Positions 25,121 to 35,119 of a DNA stretch of 64,000 nt are shown here, piece after piece. The position numbers were made by a program, and so were the translations under genes. The DNA comes from Planctomycetota bacterium. Its GTDB lineage: Bacteria; Planctomycetota; Planctomycetia; Gemmatales; HRBIN36. A model generated the notes under the pieces. It worked only from the letters and a program-made list of their open reading frames with translations. It searched no databases and had not been told where the DNA came from. The stretch is taken from the NCBI GenBank assembly GCA_014584395.1, contig JACTMY010000017.1, forward strand, positions 104,012 through 168,011. Direction: 5' to 3'. Numbering within the stretch: the first letter of the stretch is position 1; each line of letters opens with the position of its first letter.

Positions 25121-26047
25121 TTAATGACCTCCCAAACGCGACCGCCAGGTGAACTTCGTGCCCACGGGATTCAACGGCAGTTCCGGCCCCCAGATTTTCA
25201 CGGCTTTCTTGGGTTTGTAATCGCAGACGAGAATGCGCTTGCCTTGCTTTTCAAGTTTGATGTAGACCCAAAGGCCGTTCGGATGCTGCCAGACCGTGCC
25301 GCCCAGGGAGGCGATGGTTTGCGCCTTGATCGTGGGACCTGACCAACCATCGAAGGTGACCACCGGGAATATGAATTTGGCAAGCTGCTTGGGTTCATCG
25401 TCAAGCACTTCGTTCCATTGATTCATGACTTTATCGTCCAAATAGCCCTTCCAAACGCTGACCGCACCGGCCGGCACGGTAAGGATGGGGACCAGGCCCA
25501 AACCGTAAAGGATTTTGTCCCAGGTGTCGCCGGTGTTTCCTTGATACGCCCAGACGAGGGGTTGCACGATGGCGCCGCCGATAAATTTGCCGGTTTTGCT
25601 CAGCCCCTTGAGATTACCAAGGTCAAGGGAAGCGATGAAGACACCTGCGTTGACCAAGGTCGTTTCATAGGACGGATCTTTTTTGATTTTCTCGTCGATC
25701 AAATCGGTCACGCCATTTTTCTTCGGCAGGTCGGGCACGTCGGGCTGCCAACCCGGCGGCATCTCGGATATCCAATCCGGCGGCGACACGCCCAGGTCGA
25801 GACTATAGCGCGTCTTCGGTTCGAGCCGCTTCCAGCTATTCGGACCCAACATGCCGTCGGCGGTCAGGCCCGCTTGCTTCTCTTGCCAAGCGTAAACCGC
25901 CTGAGCGAACGCCTCCGCCGTGGGGGTTTGGTTCGGGATGCCGATCTCCTTGCAGACTTGATAGAAACGTTCGCCCCATGGGGGTTTGGTCGACCAGGCA
26001 TAGAAGGGATTATTCTTGACTGCCTTGGTTAAGTTCAACTTGGCCAT
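25121..26047 (-). CDS. Peptidoglycan-binding-like protein with hydrophobic hairpin
   Basis: A 308-residue protein without an N-terminal signal peptide. Residues about 38-70 (AFAQAVYAWQEKQAGLTADG then MLGPNSW) match the PG_binding_1 pattern, in which a short helical domain binds peptidoglycan or acts as a docking domain. A middle hydrophobic region (ILYGLGLVPILTVPAGAVSVW) may insert into membranes. The C-terminal part is beta-rich, ending GTKFTWRSRLGGH. The start at 26047 (MAKLNLTKAV) is chosen on composition; Shine-Dalgarno evidence is weak and an upstream ATG pair at about 26077 is possible. I know no closer family. It stands alone and is convergent with the TPR gene. Confidence 0.65.
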   Translation of the reverse strand: MAKLNLTKAVKNNPFYAWSTKPPWGERFYQVCKEIGIPNQTPTAEAFAQAVYAWQEKQAGLTADGMLGPNSWKRLEPKTRYSLDLGVSPPDWISEMPPGWQPDVPDLPKKNGVTDLIDEKIKKDPSYETTLVNAGVFIASLDLGNLKGLSKTGKFIGGAIVQPLVWAYQGNTGDTWDKILYGLGLVPILTVPAGAVSVWKGYLDDKVMNQWNEVLDDEPKQLAKFIFPVVTFDGWSGPTIKAQTIASLGGTVWQHPNGLWVYIKLEKQGKRILVCDYKPKKAVKIWGPELPLNPVGTKFTWRSRLGGH

Positions 26048-26239
26048 GGCCCTGTTCTCGTTGGTCTGGATCATCATGAAAGAAGGAAAAACTAAGATAT
26101 GCCATTTCAAATGGCCAGGCAAGCCGCTAACGATCCGCTTGGTTGATTATTCTTAGACGTGCAGCCACATCGAATGAACCAGCGATCATGACCGCGAGTG
26201 GTCGTGCTCCTTGGGCATAGCTTGAGCCAGGCTCCCCGA

Positions 26240-27724
26240 TCAACTCAAAATCTCCTCCACGACCCGGGACTCTTCGGTGCCGGTGAGCCTCGCGTCCAGC
26301 CCTTGAAACTTATAGGTCAGCCGGGCATGGTCGATGCCCATCAGATGCAGCATCGTGGCGTGGAGATCGCGGATGTGCACGGGGTCTTCGACGACGTTGT
26401 AGGAAAAGTCATCCGTTTCACCGTAGACGGTTCCCTTCTTGATGCCCGCGCCGGCCAGAAACAAGGCGAAGTTGCGGGGGTGATGGTCGCGCCCATAATT
26501 CTTGTCGGTCAATTCGCCTTGCGAATAAATCGTTCGACCAAACTCGCCGCCCCAGACGATGAGCGTTTCGTCGAGCAGGCCGCGCTGTTTGAGATCGGCG
26601 ATCAGGGCCGCCGTCGGTTGGTCGGTGTCCTGGCATTGGCCGCGCATGGCTTGGGGCAGATTGAAGTGATGGTCCCAGCCCATGTGGAAAAGCTGAACGA
26701 ACCGCACGCCCCGCTCCACGAGTCGGCGGGCCAGCAAACAGTTTGCCGCATAGGTGCCTTTGCGGGTGACGTTCGGTCCATACAGCTTGAGGACGCTTTC
26801 CGGCTCCTGTTTGAAATCGACCAGATCGGGGACGGAGGTCTGCATTCGGAAGGCCAGTTCATATTGGGCGATGCGGGTGGCGATCTCCGGGTCGCCAACG
26901 TTGTCCAGCTTGATTTGGTTCAGTTGCCGCAAGTCGTCCAACATCTCCTGGCGCGTGGTGCCATCGACGCCGGGCGGATTGGTAAGATAGAGCACAGGGT
27001 CGCCGGTGTTGCGAAACTTGACGCCCTGATAGTGGGTCGGCAGGAAGCCGCTGCCCCAAAGGCGGTCGTAAAGGGGTTGATCGTCGGTCCGTCCCGTACC
27101 CTTGGAGGTGAGGACGACGTAGGCTGGCAAGTCGCGATTGTCCGAGCCCAGCCCATAGGCCAACCAGGCGCCCATGCTCGGTCGGCCGGCGATCTGCTGG
27201 CCGGTTTGAAAGAAGGTGATCGCCGGGTCGTGGTTGATCGCTTCGGTCACCATGGAGCGGACAAGACAGATTTCATCGGCCAGGCTGCCAATGTGGGGGA
27301 GCAGTTCGCTCAGCCAGGTGCCGCACTGGCCATGCTGCTTGAAGGCGAAAATGGAAGGAGCGACGGGAAAGGCGGCCTGTCCCGAGGTCATACCGGTTAG
27401 CCTTTGCCCCATGCGGATCGAGTCGGGTAAATTTTGCCCCCGCAGCTTGACCAGATTGGGTTTGTAGTCGAACAAATCCATCTGGGCCGGAGCACCGGAT
27501 TGAAAGAGATAAATGATGCGTTTGGCCTTGGGGGGGAAGTGGGGCAAGCCCGGCAGTCCGCCTTCGCGTTGGCCTTGTGTCGGCGGGGATGCCGCCTGAG
27601 CCGAGGCGTTGTCCGCCAATAAGGTCTGCAAGGCGAGCCAACCCAGGCCGGCCGCCGACCGGGTCAGAAACGTCCTGCGATTCAAGCGATCCTGCCAGGG
27701 CCAGGGATTCCACCGCGGATTCAT
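26240..27724 (-). CDS. DUF1501 protein with Tat signal
   Basis: A 494-residue protein of the DUF1501 family, which has an alkaline phosphatase / sulfatase-like fold and is highly expanded in planctomycetes. The N-terminus has a twin-arginine signal (NRRTFLTRSAAGLGWLALQ), so the folded protein is exported, probably with a cofactor or metal. Conserved patterns are IYLFQSGAPAQMDLFDYKP, RSMVTEAINHDP, VWGGEFGRT and GRDHHPRNF, the last two near the C-terminal metal site. It starts only 9 bases after the DUF1549/DUF1553 gene and belongs to that operon. The substrate is unknown. Confidence 0.9.
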   Translation of the reverse strand: MNPRWNPWPWQDRLNRRTFLTRSAAGLGWLALQTLLADNASAQAASPPTQGQREGGLPGLPHFPPKAKRIIYLFQSGAPAQMDLFDYKPNLVKLRGQNLPDSIRMGQRLTGMTSGQAAFPVAPSIFAFKQHGQCGTWLSELLPHIGSLADEICLVRSMVTEAINHDPAITFFQTGQQIAGRPSMGAWLAYGLGSDNRDLPAYVVLTSKGTGRTDDQPLYDRLWGSGFLPTHYQGVKFRNTGDPVLYLTNPPGVDGTTRQEMLDDLRQLNQIKLDNVGDPEIATRIAQYELAFRMQTSVPDLVDFKQEPESVLKLYGPNVTRKGTYAANCLLARRLVERGVRFVQLFHMGWDHHFNLPQAMRGQCQDTDQPTAALIADLKQRGLLDETLIVWGGEFGRTIYSQGELTDKNYGRDHHPRNFALFLAGAGIKKGTVYGETDDFSYNVVEDPVHIRDLHATMLHLMGIDHARLTYKFQGLDARLTGTEESRVVEEILS

Positions 27725-27733
27725 GGTCTGCCT

Positions 27734-30700
27734 CTATTCCTTGGAAACGACTTCATCCAAATTGAGCATGATGCTGGCGCTCATCGTATAAGCCGCCAGT
27801 TCGATGGGGTCGAGCTTCGGGTCGAGGGGCGCTTCTCCCTGCCGGATCAACCGCTGGGCCGCTTCGGGATCCTCCTTGAAGCGGTTGAGCCGCTGCTGCA
27901 GTCCTTTCTCCAGAATGCTCAACTCTTCCGGCGTGGGCCAGCGGCACGTGGCTCTGCGAAAGCCGTGGCGCAGCCGATCGGCGGGGGTTGCGCCGCCGTC
28001 GCGCAGCATCCGTTCCGCCAGCACTCGGGCGGTCTCCACGAAAGTGATCTCATTCAGCAGCGCCAGCGCTTGCAGCGGCGTGTTGGTCCGCGAGCGCCGC
28101 ACCGTGCAGAACTCGCGGCTCGGCGCATCGAAGAGCAACATGGTCGGCGGCGCAGCCGTCCGCTTCCAGATCGTGTACATGCCGCGGCGATAAAGCCCCT
28201 CGCCCTTGTCGTGCTTGTAATTCCTGAGGTTGCCGTAAACGTTCGTCTCATCCCAAACGCCCTCGGGCTGATAGGGCCGCACCGACGGTCCGCCGATCTT
28301 GGGCACAAGCAAGCCGCTGATGGCGAGGGCCTGATCGCGGATCAACTCCGCCGGCAAGCGAAAGCGGGGACCCCGCGCCAGCCAGCGATTCTCGGGGTCT
28401 TTCTCCAGCAGGTCGCGGTTGACCTTGGACGTTTGTCGATAGGTCGCGCTCATGACGATTTGCTTCTGCAACGCCTTGAGGTTCCACTGACTCTGAATGA
28501 ACTCCGCGGCCAGCCAATCCAATAGCTCAGGATGGCTTGGATATTCCGACTGCATGCCAAAGTTATCGCTGGAGCGGACCAATCCCTGTCCGAAGAACTT
28601 TTCCCAGAGGCGATTGACCATGACGCGGGACGTGAGCGGATGGTCGGGGTGAACCAGCCAGCGGGCCAAACCCAGGCGATTCAGAGGCTGTCCTTCCGGC
28701 ATGGGCGGGAGAAATGCCGGCAATTGCGCCGTGACTTTCTCTCCGCGCTTGTCGTATTGCCCGCGCAGCAGCACGAAGCAGTCGCGCGGCTGCGGCATTT
28801 CCGCCATGACCATGACCGACGGGATTTTCTCATCGAACTCGGTGAACGCCTTGCGATCGCGCTCGAAGGCGCGATCCGCTTCGGTCAGGGGACCCGCGTG
28901 ATGCTGGCGGAAATAAGTGGTGATGGCCTGTTTCTGCGCCTCCGTGCGCTGCTCGGATTCGAGCGCCAGGGCCAGGCGAACGGCCAGCGGAATGCTTGGC
29001 TCGGCCACAGTCTGCTCCGCGGCGGATAAGCGGAACCGGCCGATGTTATGCTGATCGAGGGCCTCCTGCTTAAGTCGAACAACCAGGATCGCCCCGGCGG
29101 GCACGGTCCGCGGTTCGGCCAAATGAAACCAGGCTTGGCGCGGCTGGCGGACTTCGGGAACGTGGCCGTCAATAGCCCAACCCTTGCGGGGAACGTTCTT
29201 GAGCACGAAGTCGATGGACCAGTCCTTCTGGGAATACTCCGCCTCGGCGCGCTGGAAGGCGAGGGGGATCGGGGCCGCGCCTTCGGAAGAGATCAACTCC
29301 GCTTCGATGCCGCTGAGGACGAAGTTGCCGTTGGGATAGCGGCCGACGCTGCCCTGGGGCAGGCTTTCGTGCATCAGGGCTTCCAGGCGCAGGGCCGCGA
29401 TGGCGGTCTGATTCACGGGGATCATTAACGTGTAAACGTCAAATGTGGGATTGGTCCCGCTGGCGAGGATGGAGCCGTCGGGCAGACTCGTTAAGGTGGC
29501 GCCGCCCTTGGAGGTAGCGCTGTCCGGTTTCAGGACGTGCCAATGCGTCTCCTTCTCTCGGACCTGAGCGGTATACGAAGGCAGCCATTCTTCCAGTAGC
29601 CGGGGGAGTTGCTGCTCCAGTTCGCGAACGCGCTGCTCGGAACGCTGCAGATGGGCCCGCAGCTCCTCCAGCCGCGCCTGCTCTTCCGGGCGGGGGGCTT
29701 TCATCAGGGGCGGATGGTTCACCGGCCGTTCGACGCCGCTCCCGGATTCGGGGACATTGTTGAAGAAGGCGAAGAAGGAATAAAACTCCTTCATGCTGAT
29801 GGGGTCATACTTGTGATCGTGGCAGCGGGCACAGCCCATGGTCAGGCCCATCCAGGTGAGGGCGGTGGTTTCGACCCGGTCGATCACCGTCTCGATCCGC
29901 CACTCCTCGGCAATGACGCCGCCCTCGGTGTTGATGCGATGGTTGCGGTTGAAGCCCGTGGCGATGCGCTGCTCCATGGTGGCGTCGGGGATCAAGTCGC
30001 CGGCAAGCTGTTCGATGGTGAACTGATCGAAGGGCATGTTGCGGTTGAAGGCGTCGATCACCCAGTCGCGCCAGCGCCACATGAAGCGTTCATAATCGGC
30101 CTGATAGCCGTTGCTGTCGGCATAGCGGGCCAGGTCGAGCCACATCATCGCCATCTGCTCGCCATAGTGCGGCGAGGCAAGCAGCCGATCCACCAGTTTT
30201 TCATAGGCTTCGGGGGAATTGTCCTGGAGAAAGGCATCCACCTCGGCCAGCGCCGGCGGCAGCCCGGTCAAGTCGAGGGAAAGCCGGCGGATCAGGGTGG
30301 TCCGGTCCGCCTCGGGAGAGACGGGCCAACCCTTGGCCTCCAGGGTGGACAGCACGAAGCGGTCGATCTCATTGCGCGGCCAATCGGCCTTGTGCACCTG
30401 GGGCACGGGGGGACGCTTGGGGGTTTGAAACGCCCAGTGGGCTTGAAACTCCGCTCCCTCTTCGATCCACCGTTTCAGTTTCGCTTTCTCGTCCGCCGTC
30501 AGGGGTTTGTTCGTGTGGTCGGGAGGCATCCGCTCGGTTTCATCCTCAGTGATGATGCGATGAAAGAGCTCGCTCTCTTCGGGCTTGCCAGGGACGACCG
30601 TGGGCCGGCCCTTGCGATCCGTGCGAAAGATGGACTCCTTCTGATCGAGCCGCAGCTTGCCCTTGAGCTGCTGGCTGTCGGGGCCATGGCAGGCGAAGCA

Positions 30701-30892
30701 CTTATCGGACAAAATGGGTCGAATATCGCGGTGGAAGTCGAGCTTGGCATCCGTGGCCGTCCGCTTCATCGAGGCCGCCCGCGGCAGGCCGTCGCGGGGC
30801 CAGGGAATCGGCTCACCCTGGGATGCCGCCATGAACGCCACCAGCAGGGAAAGAGACAACCAACAGGCACATCGGGGCAGGAAGGAACGCAT
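27734..30892 (-). CDS. Planctomycete cytochrome PSC1/DUF1549/DUF1553 protein
   Basis: A 1052-residue exported protein with a signal peptide at 1-25. Domains in order are a PSC1-type cytochrome c domain with CFACHGPD (Cys65, Cys68, His69) and a possible Met ligand in ERMPPDH; DUF1549 (about 155-360), which holds a second CxxCH as CARCH; a beta-rich insertion (about 430-640); and DUF1553 (about 715-1000; [20 protein letters not shown]). The heme-binding motifs suggest electron transfer outside the cytoplasm. The DUF1501 gene follows after 9 bases, the usual partner. GGAG about nine bases before the ATG at 30892 supports the start. Confidence 0.92.
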   Translation of the reverse strand: MRSFLPRCACWLSLSLLVAFMAASQGEPIPWPRDGLPRAASMKRTATDAKLDFHRDIRPILSDKCFACHGPDSQQLKGKLRLDQKESIFRTDRKGRPTVVPGKPEESELFHRIITEDETERMPPDHTNKPLTADEKAKLKRWIEEGAEFQAHWAFQTPKRPPVPQVHKADWPRNEIDRFVLSTLEAKGWPVSPEADRTTLIRRLSLDLTGLPPALAEVDAFLQDNSPEAYEKLVDRLLASPHYGEQMAMMWLDLARYADSNGYQADYERFMWRWRDWVIDAFNRNMPFDQFTIEQLAGDLIPDATMEQRIATGFNRNHRINTEGGVIAEEWRIETVIDRVETTALTWMGLTMGCARCHDHKYDPISMKEFYSFFAFFNNVPESGSGVERPVNHPPLMKAPRPEEQARLEELRAHLQRSEQRVRELEQQLPRLLEEWLPSYTAQVREKETHWHVLKPDSATSKGGATLTSLPDGSILASGTNPTFDVYTLMIPVNQTAIAALRLEALMHESLPQGSVGRYPNGNFVLSGIEAELISSEGAAPIPLAFQRAEAEYSQKDWSIDFVLKNVPRKGWAIDGHVPEVRQPRQAWFHLAEPRTVPAGAILVVRLKQEALDQHNIGRFRLSAAEQTVAEPSIPLAVRLALALESEQRTEAQKQAITTYFRQHHAGPLTEADRAFERDRKAFTEFDEKIPSVMVMAEMPQPRDCFVLLRGQYDKRGEKVTAQLPAFLPPMPEGQPLNRLGLARWLVHPDHPLTSRVMVNRLWEKFFGQGLVRSSDNFGMQSEYPSHPELLDWLAAEFIQSQWNLKALQKQIVMSATYRQTSKVNRDLLEKDPENRWLARGPRFRLPAELIRDQALAISGLLVPKIGGPSVRPYQPEGVWDETNVYGNLRNYKHDKGEGLYRRGMYTIWKRTAAPPTMLLFDAPSREFCTVRRSRTNTPLQALALLNEITFVETARVLAERMLRDGGATPADRLRHGFRRATCRWPTPEELSILEKGLQQRLNRFKEDPEAAQRLIRQGEAPLDPKLDPIELAAYTMSASIMLNLDEVVSKE

Positions 30893-31062
30893 TGCGAGAA
30901 GCTCCAGGCGGGAAGTAAAGGAGCCAGGCAGGAAAGTTTAACTAGGGTTTATTGTAACACAGAAGGTCGAAGAAGCCATACCGCAACCATCCGGTTCAGG
31001 AGGACCCCGGTCGATAAAAGCAGGCGCTTAGCGGGTGCTTGGAGGAATGGCGATGTTCAGGC

Positions 31063-31548
31063 TTATCGGTCCGACTTGGGCCGATCGATGATTTTTTTCA
31101 CCTCGGGGAAGCGTTCGTTGGGGATGGGGATCGACAGATTGTATTGGGCGATCTGCCAATCCTCGCCGACCTTGACGAGCACGCCGCTGCCTCGGCAAAG
31201 ACCGTTTTTCTTGTTTTCGAGCATCTCATCGAACCAAGCCGTTTGGCCGGAGGCGGCGAGATGGATGTGCCTTTCCTTGACGACGTAGAGCCAGCCCTGT
31301 CCCTTGTCGAAATAGGGCTTGCAGTAGCGGCGGAAGGCTTCCTTGGTCCAGCGCTCGGTGGCGTCGGTGCCGAGGAAGACGGCTTCATCGGCCAAATGGC
31401 CGAAGTAGCGCCGCTCATCCGCCTTGGCGGCGGCGTCATGAAAATCATCCAGCACTTGGGCAATCCGCTGCCGGGGCGTGGGCGGCTCCGGCGCTGAGAG
31501 CATGAGGCACCATGTGAGTCCAAGGATCAGGGTGGACATGGGGATCAC
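31063..31548 (-). CDS. Exported NTF2/SnoaL-like protein (DUF4440-like)
   Basis: A 161-residue protein with a short hydrophobic signal (MSTLILGLTWCLMLSAPE; start at 31548 or at Met4, 31539). The rest fits the NTF2-like cone fold: helix VLDDFHDAAAKADERRYFGH, then FLGTDATERWTKEAFRRY and the beta strands with WFDEMLENK, GSGVLVKVGEDWQIAQYNLS, as in SnoaL / DUF4440 ketosteroid-isomerase-like proteins. Some members are enzymes and many bind small ligands, so the function is open. It is 7 bases downstream of the small membrane gene and likely ends the 39-31 kb transcription unit. Confidence 0.8.
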   Translation of the reverse strand: MIPMSTLILGLTWCLMLSAPEPPTPRQRIAQVLDDFHDAAAKADERRYFGHLADEAVFLGTDATERWTKEAFRRYCKPYFDKGQGWLYVVKERHIHLAASGQTAWFDEMLENKKNGLCRGSGVLVKVGEDWQIAQYNLSIPIPNERFPEVKKIIDRPKSDR

Positions 31549-31555
31549 TCGTCCG

Positions 31556-31987
31556 TCAAGGTTGATTCTTCAATAACGCCACCAACAGGCCTACGAAGGC
31601 CAAAGCGCCAAAAATCACCCCGATGATCACCATCGCTATCTTCGTATCGGTCATGCCCAGCGTGGTGCGGTAGGGGTTAAAATCGAGCGTGTGATCCTGC
31701 TCGCGACAGGCGATCGGGCGGCGCAGCCGTATGCGATTGCCATCGAACTTTTCGACCAACTCCCAGCCCGCGCGGGCTTCCTCCTCCAGGGCCGCGCGCA
31801 TCTTGTCCGGCTTGTCAAAGGCGTTGAAGTTGTTGCGGATGATTTTGAATTCGTAATCGCCGTAACCTTCGTTGGGCATCATGGTCAGGATTTCCTCTTC
31901 TTCAGACAACATCCGCGCTCGCGCCGCCGCGGCTCCCGCGGCGCTGGCTCCGGCGGCGCCGCCGGCACTGCCAATCCAGGGAATCAT
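31556..31987 (-). CDS. Small C-terminally anchored hypothetical protein
   Basis: A 143-residue protein with an Ala/Gly-rich start (GSAGGAAGASAAGAAAARAR), an acidic patch, then a compact domain (YGDYEFKIIRNNFNAF, EEEARAGWELVEKFDGNRIRLRRP) that resembles small DUF4177-type proteins, and one C-terminal transmembrane helix (IAMVIIGVIFGALAFVGLLVALL). The likely topology is a cytoplasmic domain anchored to the inner membrane. Its ATG overlaps the stop of the WD40 gene by 4 bases, so translation is coupled. Confidence 0.75.
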   Translation of the reverse strand: MIPWIGSAGGAAGASAAGAAAARARMLSEEEEILTMMPNEGYGDYEFKIIRNNFNAFDKPDKMRAALEEEARAGWELVEKFDGNRIRLRRPIACREQDHTLDFNPYRTTLGMTDTKIAMVIIGVIFGALAFVGLLVALLKNQP

Positions 31988-34911
31988 TTCCGGCCTCCCG
32001 GTTCTTGAGCCGTTGGACCGGGACCGATTTTGAGCGGCAGGGAGCGGGCCAGGTAATCCACGTTTTTGCTTTCATCCTTCGCCGACACGACGATGGGCAG
32101 TTCCTGCGGCCGCACCCAAGGCTCGCAGTAAAGTTCGAATTCGCGCTTCGTCTCTTGTTCCGTAATCAAGATGCCGTTTAGCCCGACGTTGATGGGGCGC
32201 ACGCCGTGAGGCAAGCCGCGGACGTCGATGGGGATGCGGCCTTTGAAGTTATTGAGTCGTTGAATTTCAACCTGCACCCGCGCCACGCCGCCGGGCTTGA
32301 GATGTACTTCCTTGTCTAGAACCACGATTTGGATCGTGCCGGGGCGGGCGAGTCTGGGCGGGTTCCACGAGGTTTTTTGTTCCACGACGTTGGGGCCGAT
32401 CTTGGCCCGCGCCGTCAGCTCCAAAGGGCCCTCCAGGGGCTTGACCGAAGCCTCCGCATGGAGCGCGACGACGGTTGAGGTGCGCCGTTCGGGAATGATC
32501 GTGGGCGGCAGATGCCAGCCCGAGGGCAGGGGAGCGAATTGAATATCGATGGGGCCATCGAATTCATCCTCGCGCTCCGCCGTGATGGTGACGAGGCAGC
32601 CGCCTTCCGGAGCGATGGTCGGCTGTGACTGCACACGGACCTTGAACTGAGGTTGCGGCGGACGCACAGTGAGCCGATACGCCAGCTCCGGACCGGTTCG
32701 GCCCAGGGCGTCGATAACGCGGACCTGATAGTCGCCATCGGCGGGCGGATCGAAAACCAGATAGGAGTCCTTGCCGAAGGGGCCGCCGCCGTCGTCATTG
32801 CGATACAGGATGTCGAATTGCGGGAAGCCATTGGGGGCCAGCTTCGTGCCGGGCGGGTGAATCTCCACCTTGTATAATGGGACCCCCAAGGCATGCTGCA
32901 TGGCCGTGGTGCCGAGAAACGCTTGCCGGCGGCCATGCTGAACGTGGAAGCGGCAATCGTCATCGGGGTTGCGCGGCAATTCCTCGATCTGGGCCAATTC
33001 CCCTTCGAGGTAAACATAATCGTCAATGGCGAACCCATCCCAGTTTTCGATGCGAATCCCCCGGCCGGCCGCGTCATGATCGCGCAGCGTGGTGAAGGTC
33101 ATGGCCGTGCTGCGGAGCACGGCCCGGGGCACGGGGCGTCCCTCGGCGTCGAGGATTTCCATCAAGCTGTCCAGCGGCGATCCGAGTCGGCGGGCTTCCA
33201 CTTCCAGGAGCAGAGTTTGACCCTTCTTGGCCGAAAACGTCCAGACCATGGGCTGGCTCGCACCCGGATTTACCACGCCATCCGCCGACCCTGGCACGGA
33301 CAGGCGATGCCCGGAATCCGCCACGGCTGTGGGATAAGGAGAGACCTTCACCCAAACGGGATTGATCGGCTCGCCATGCGGCGTCGGGATCGGCAGCTTG
33401 ATCTTCTGCCCCGGAGCAGCATCGGCGGGTACTTGCATGGGCACCCGCAGCGGTTGGCCGTCTTGACTCAGATGGACCCCCTCGATCAGGAGCGTGGTGG
33501 TGGCGCCTTGCGTAACCGCCAGGGGAAAATAACGGGTGACGATGGGGATGGCGCCCAAGCGAAAGCGAAAGCGCCAGCCAGGTCCCCCGCGATACTCCCG
33601 ATCCCGGATCATGAGTTGCAAGGTCTGGGCCGTCGGGCTGCGATAGGCCAGAAAATCCTGCCCAAGTTGATTGGCGGTCAGCAATTTCCCATTAAGGTCG
33701 CGCAGTTCAAAGACCGGCAGCAAGCCGATCCTGGATCGATTGGCCCACTGCAAGCCGATCTCTTCCCCGGCTTCGAGATGCAGAAGAATGGGTTGCACTT
33801 GACCGGGACGCGGGAGGGAACCGGTGACGATGATGGGTCCCTTCGCGGTCAAGCTTTTCAGCGGCAGCGCGGCGGGGGACTGATTCGGATCGATGCGGAT
33901 CAAGGGTTCGAGCGCGGGCAAGGGTTGAAAGAGCCGATCGCCCTTGGCGGCGTCCAGAATCTGCACGACGCCATCGTGTCGAGCCAGGGCCAGGTGCGGG
34001 AGCTTGGGATGCAGGGCCAGGTCATGGACGTGGCTGCCCGTCGGCGGGAACAGGGCTAATTCCGTCAGTCGATCCGCGTCCCACAGCTTCAGGCTGCCCT
34101 CTTCGCCCCAGGTGAGCAATTGCTTGCCGTCAGGACGATAGACGAGCCGCCACAGGGATTGCTCGTGGGCAAACGCCGAATGCAGGAGCTTGCCTTCCTC
34201 GGCGCCGATTTCCCAAACCCGCAAGCTGCGATCGACGCCGCCGGCCGCGAGCCGCTTGCCGTCGGGGCTAAAGGCCAGGGTGTAAAGCCAATCGGTCGAC
34301 TGGCCCAGGGTGTAAAGACGTTTGCCCGAAGCGGCGTCCCAGATTTTCACGGTGCGATCCGCCGCCGCCGACGCCAGCAGCTTGCCGTCCGGCCGATAAG
34401 CAATGGCATAGACGCTGTCGCTATGGTCCTTGAGCGTGGCGGTTTCTTGCCCGGTGGCGGCGTCGATCCGCTTGATCAGCTTGTCGTAGCTGGCCGTGGC
34501 CAATTCCTTGCCGTCGGGTCGATATGCCAGACCTTGGATCAAATCCCGGTGCAGTTTCAGCGTCAAGCCCGGCGACCAGATGTCATGGACGGCATCGAGC
34601 AAACGAACCTCGCCCCATTGCCCGGGCGCGCCGACGGCAACGGCGAGTTGCCGACTGTCCGGCCGGAACCGCAAGGCCGTCACTTTCGGGCTGAAGCCAT
34701 CAAGCTCTTGCAGCACGTCGTAGTTGTCCGTGTCGAGCAGCAGAACGGAGCCGGACCGCGCCACGGCCAGCCACCGACCGTCGGGGGAGTAAGCGACGGC
34801 CGTGAAGGGCAGTGCAGACGCGGGTGGTTCCGTTGAGCGTGCGGTCCTGCCCCACGCCGCCCCAACGAGCATGAAAAGGAAGCTTAAACACAGTCCCCAT
34901 CGTTGCATCAT
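31984..34911 (-). CDS. Exported WD40 protein with beta-rich C-terminal domains
   Basis: A 975-residue protein with a signal peptide (WGLCLSFLFMLVGAAWG). Residues about 35-320 form a seven-or-so-blade WD40 propeller (repeats of AYRPDGKxLASA and VKIWDAASGK). From about 340 on it is beta-rich, with pre-peptidase C-terminal-like and Ig-like stretches (GQTLLLEVEARRLGSPLDS, DGDYQVRVIDALG) common in planctomycete surface proteins. Such a protein is probably a scaffold outside the cytoplasm. It lies in one direction with the DUF1549/DUF1501 pair upstream and overlaps the next gene by 4 bases. Confidence 0.88.
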   Translation of the reverse strand: MMQRWGLCLSFLFMLVGAAWGRTARSTEPPASALPFTAVAYSPDGRWLAVARSGSVLLLDTDNYDVLQELDGFSPKVTALRFRPDSRQLAVAVGAPGQWGEVRLLDAVHDIWSPGLTLKLHRDLIQGLAYRPDGKELATASYDKLIKRIDAATGQETATLKDHSDSVYAIAYRPDGKLLASAAADRTVKIWDAASGKRLYTLGQSTDWLYTLAFSPDGKRLAAGGVDRSLRVWEIGAEEGKLLHSAFAHEQSLWRLVYRPDGKQLLTWGEEGSLKLWDADRLTELALFPPTGSHVHDLALHPKLPHLALARHDGVVQILDAAKGDRLFQPLPALEPLIRIDPNQSPAALPLKSLTAKGPIIVTGSLPRPGQVQPILLHLEAGEEIGLQWANRSRIGLLPVFELRDLNGKLLTANQLGQDFLAYRSPTAQTLQLMIRDREYRGGPGWRFRFRLGAIPIVTRYFPLAVTQGATTTLLIEGVHLSQDGQPLRVPMQVPADAAPGQKIKLPIPTPHGEPINPVWVKVSPYPTAVADSGHRLSVPGSADGVVNPGASQPMVWTFSAKKGQTLLLEVEARRLGSPLDSLMEILDAEGRPVPRAVLRSTAMTFTTLRDHDAAGRGIRIENWDGFAIDDYVYLEGELAQIEELPRNPDDDCRFHVQHGRRQAFLGTTAMQHALGVPLYKVEIHPPGTKLAPNGFPQFDILYRNDDGGGPFGKDSYLVFDPPADGDYQVRVIDALGRTGPELAYRLTVRPPQPQFKVRVQSQPTIAPEGGCLVTITAEREDEFDGPIDIQFAPLPSGWHLPPTIIPERRTSTVVALHAEASVKPLEGPLELTARAKIGPNVVEQKTSWNPPRLARPGTIQIVVLDKEVHLKPGGVARVQVEIQRLNNFKGRIPIDVRGLPHGVRPINVGLNGILITEQETKREFELYCEPWVRPQELPIVVSAKDESKNVDYLARSLPLKIGPGPTAQEPGGRK

Positions 34912-34949
34912 GATGCATCCCTAAACCGGCAACATCATCTTCAAGACAA

Positions 34950-35096
34950 TTAAAACGCCGAGGCCAGCGTGATGATCCCGGCAACGATGGCCAGGATGCC
35001 CATCACTTTGGCCCGATGTTGAAACTGCAAATTACCCGCCTGAACCAGCCCCATCAGAATCAGCCAGGCTCCCATGGCGATCAGTCCGAGTTTCAT
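34950..35096 (-). CDS. 48-residue two-helix membrane protein
   Basis: The ATG at 35096 has AAAGGAA seven to eight bases upstream. The product is two hydrophobic helices joined by a polar turn with QFQHRAK: LGLIAMGAWLILMGLVQAG and VMGILAIVAGIITLA. The pattern resembles small membrane proteins found beside larger membrane complexes. It sits in the gap between the DUF1549 gene (24 bases upstream) and the WD40 gene (38 bases downstream), in the same operon direction. It is a clear small gene; its function is unknown. Confidence 0.7.
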   Translation of the reverse strand: MKLGLIAMGAWLILMGLVQAGNLQFQHRAKVMGILAIVAGIITLASAF

Positions 35097-35119
35097 GGGC
35101 GATTCCTTTGCCAGAAGGG

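Noticed and set aside
29609..31288. Plus-strand 559-codon open frame
   Set aside because: Antisense to the PSC1/DUF1549 gene and the NTF2-like gene; composition is that of a shadow.
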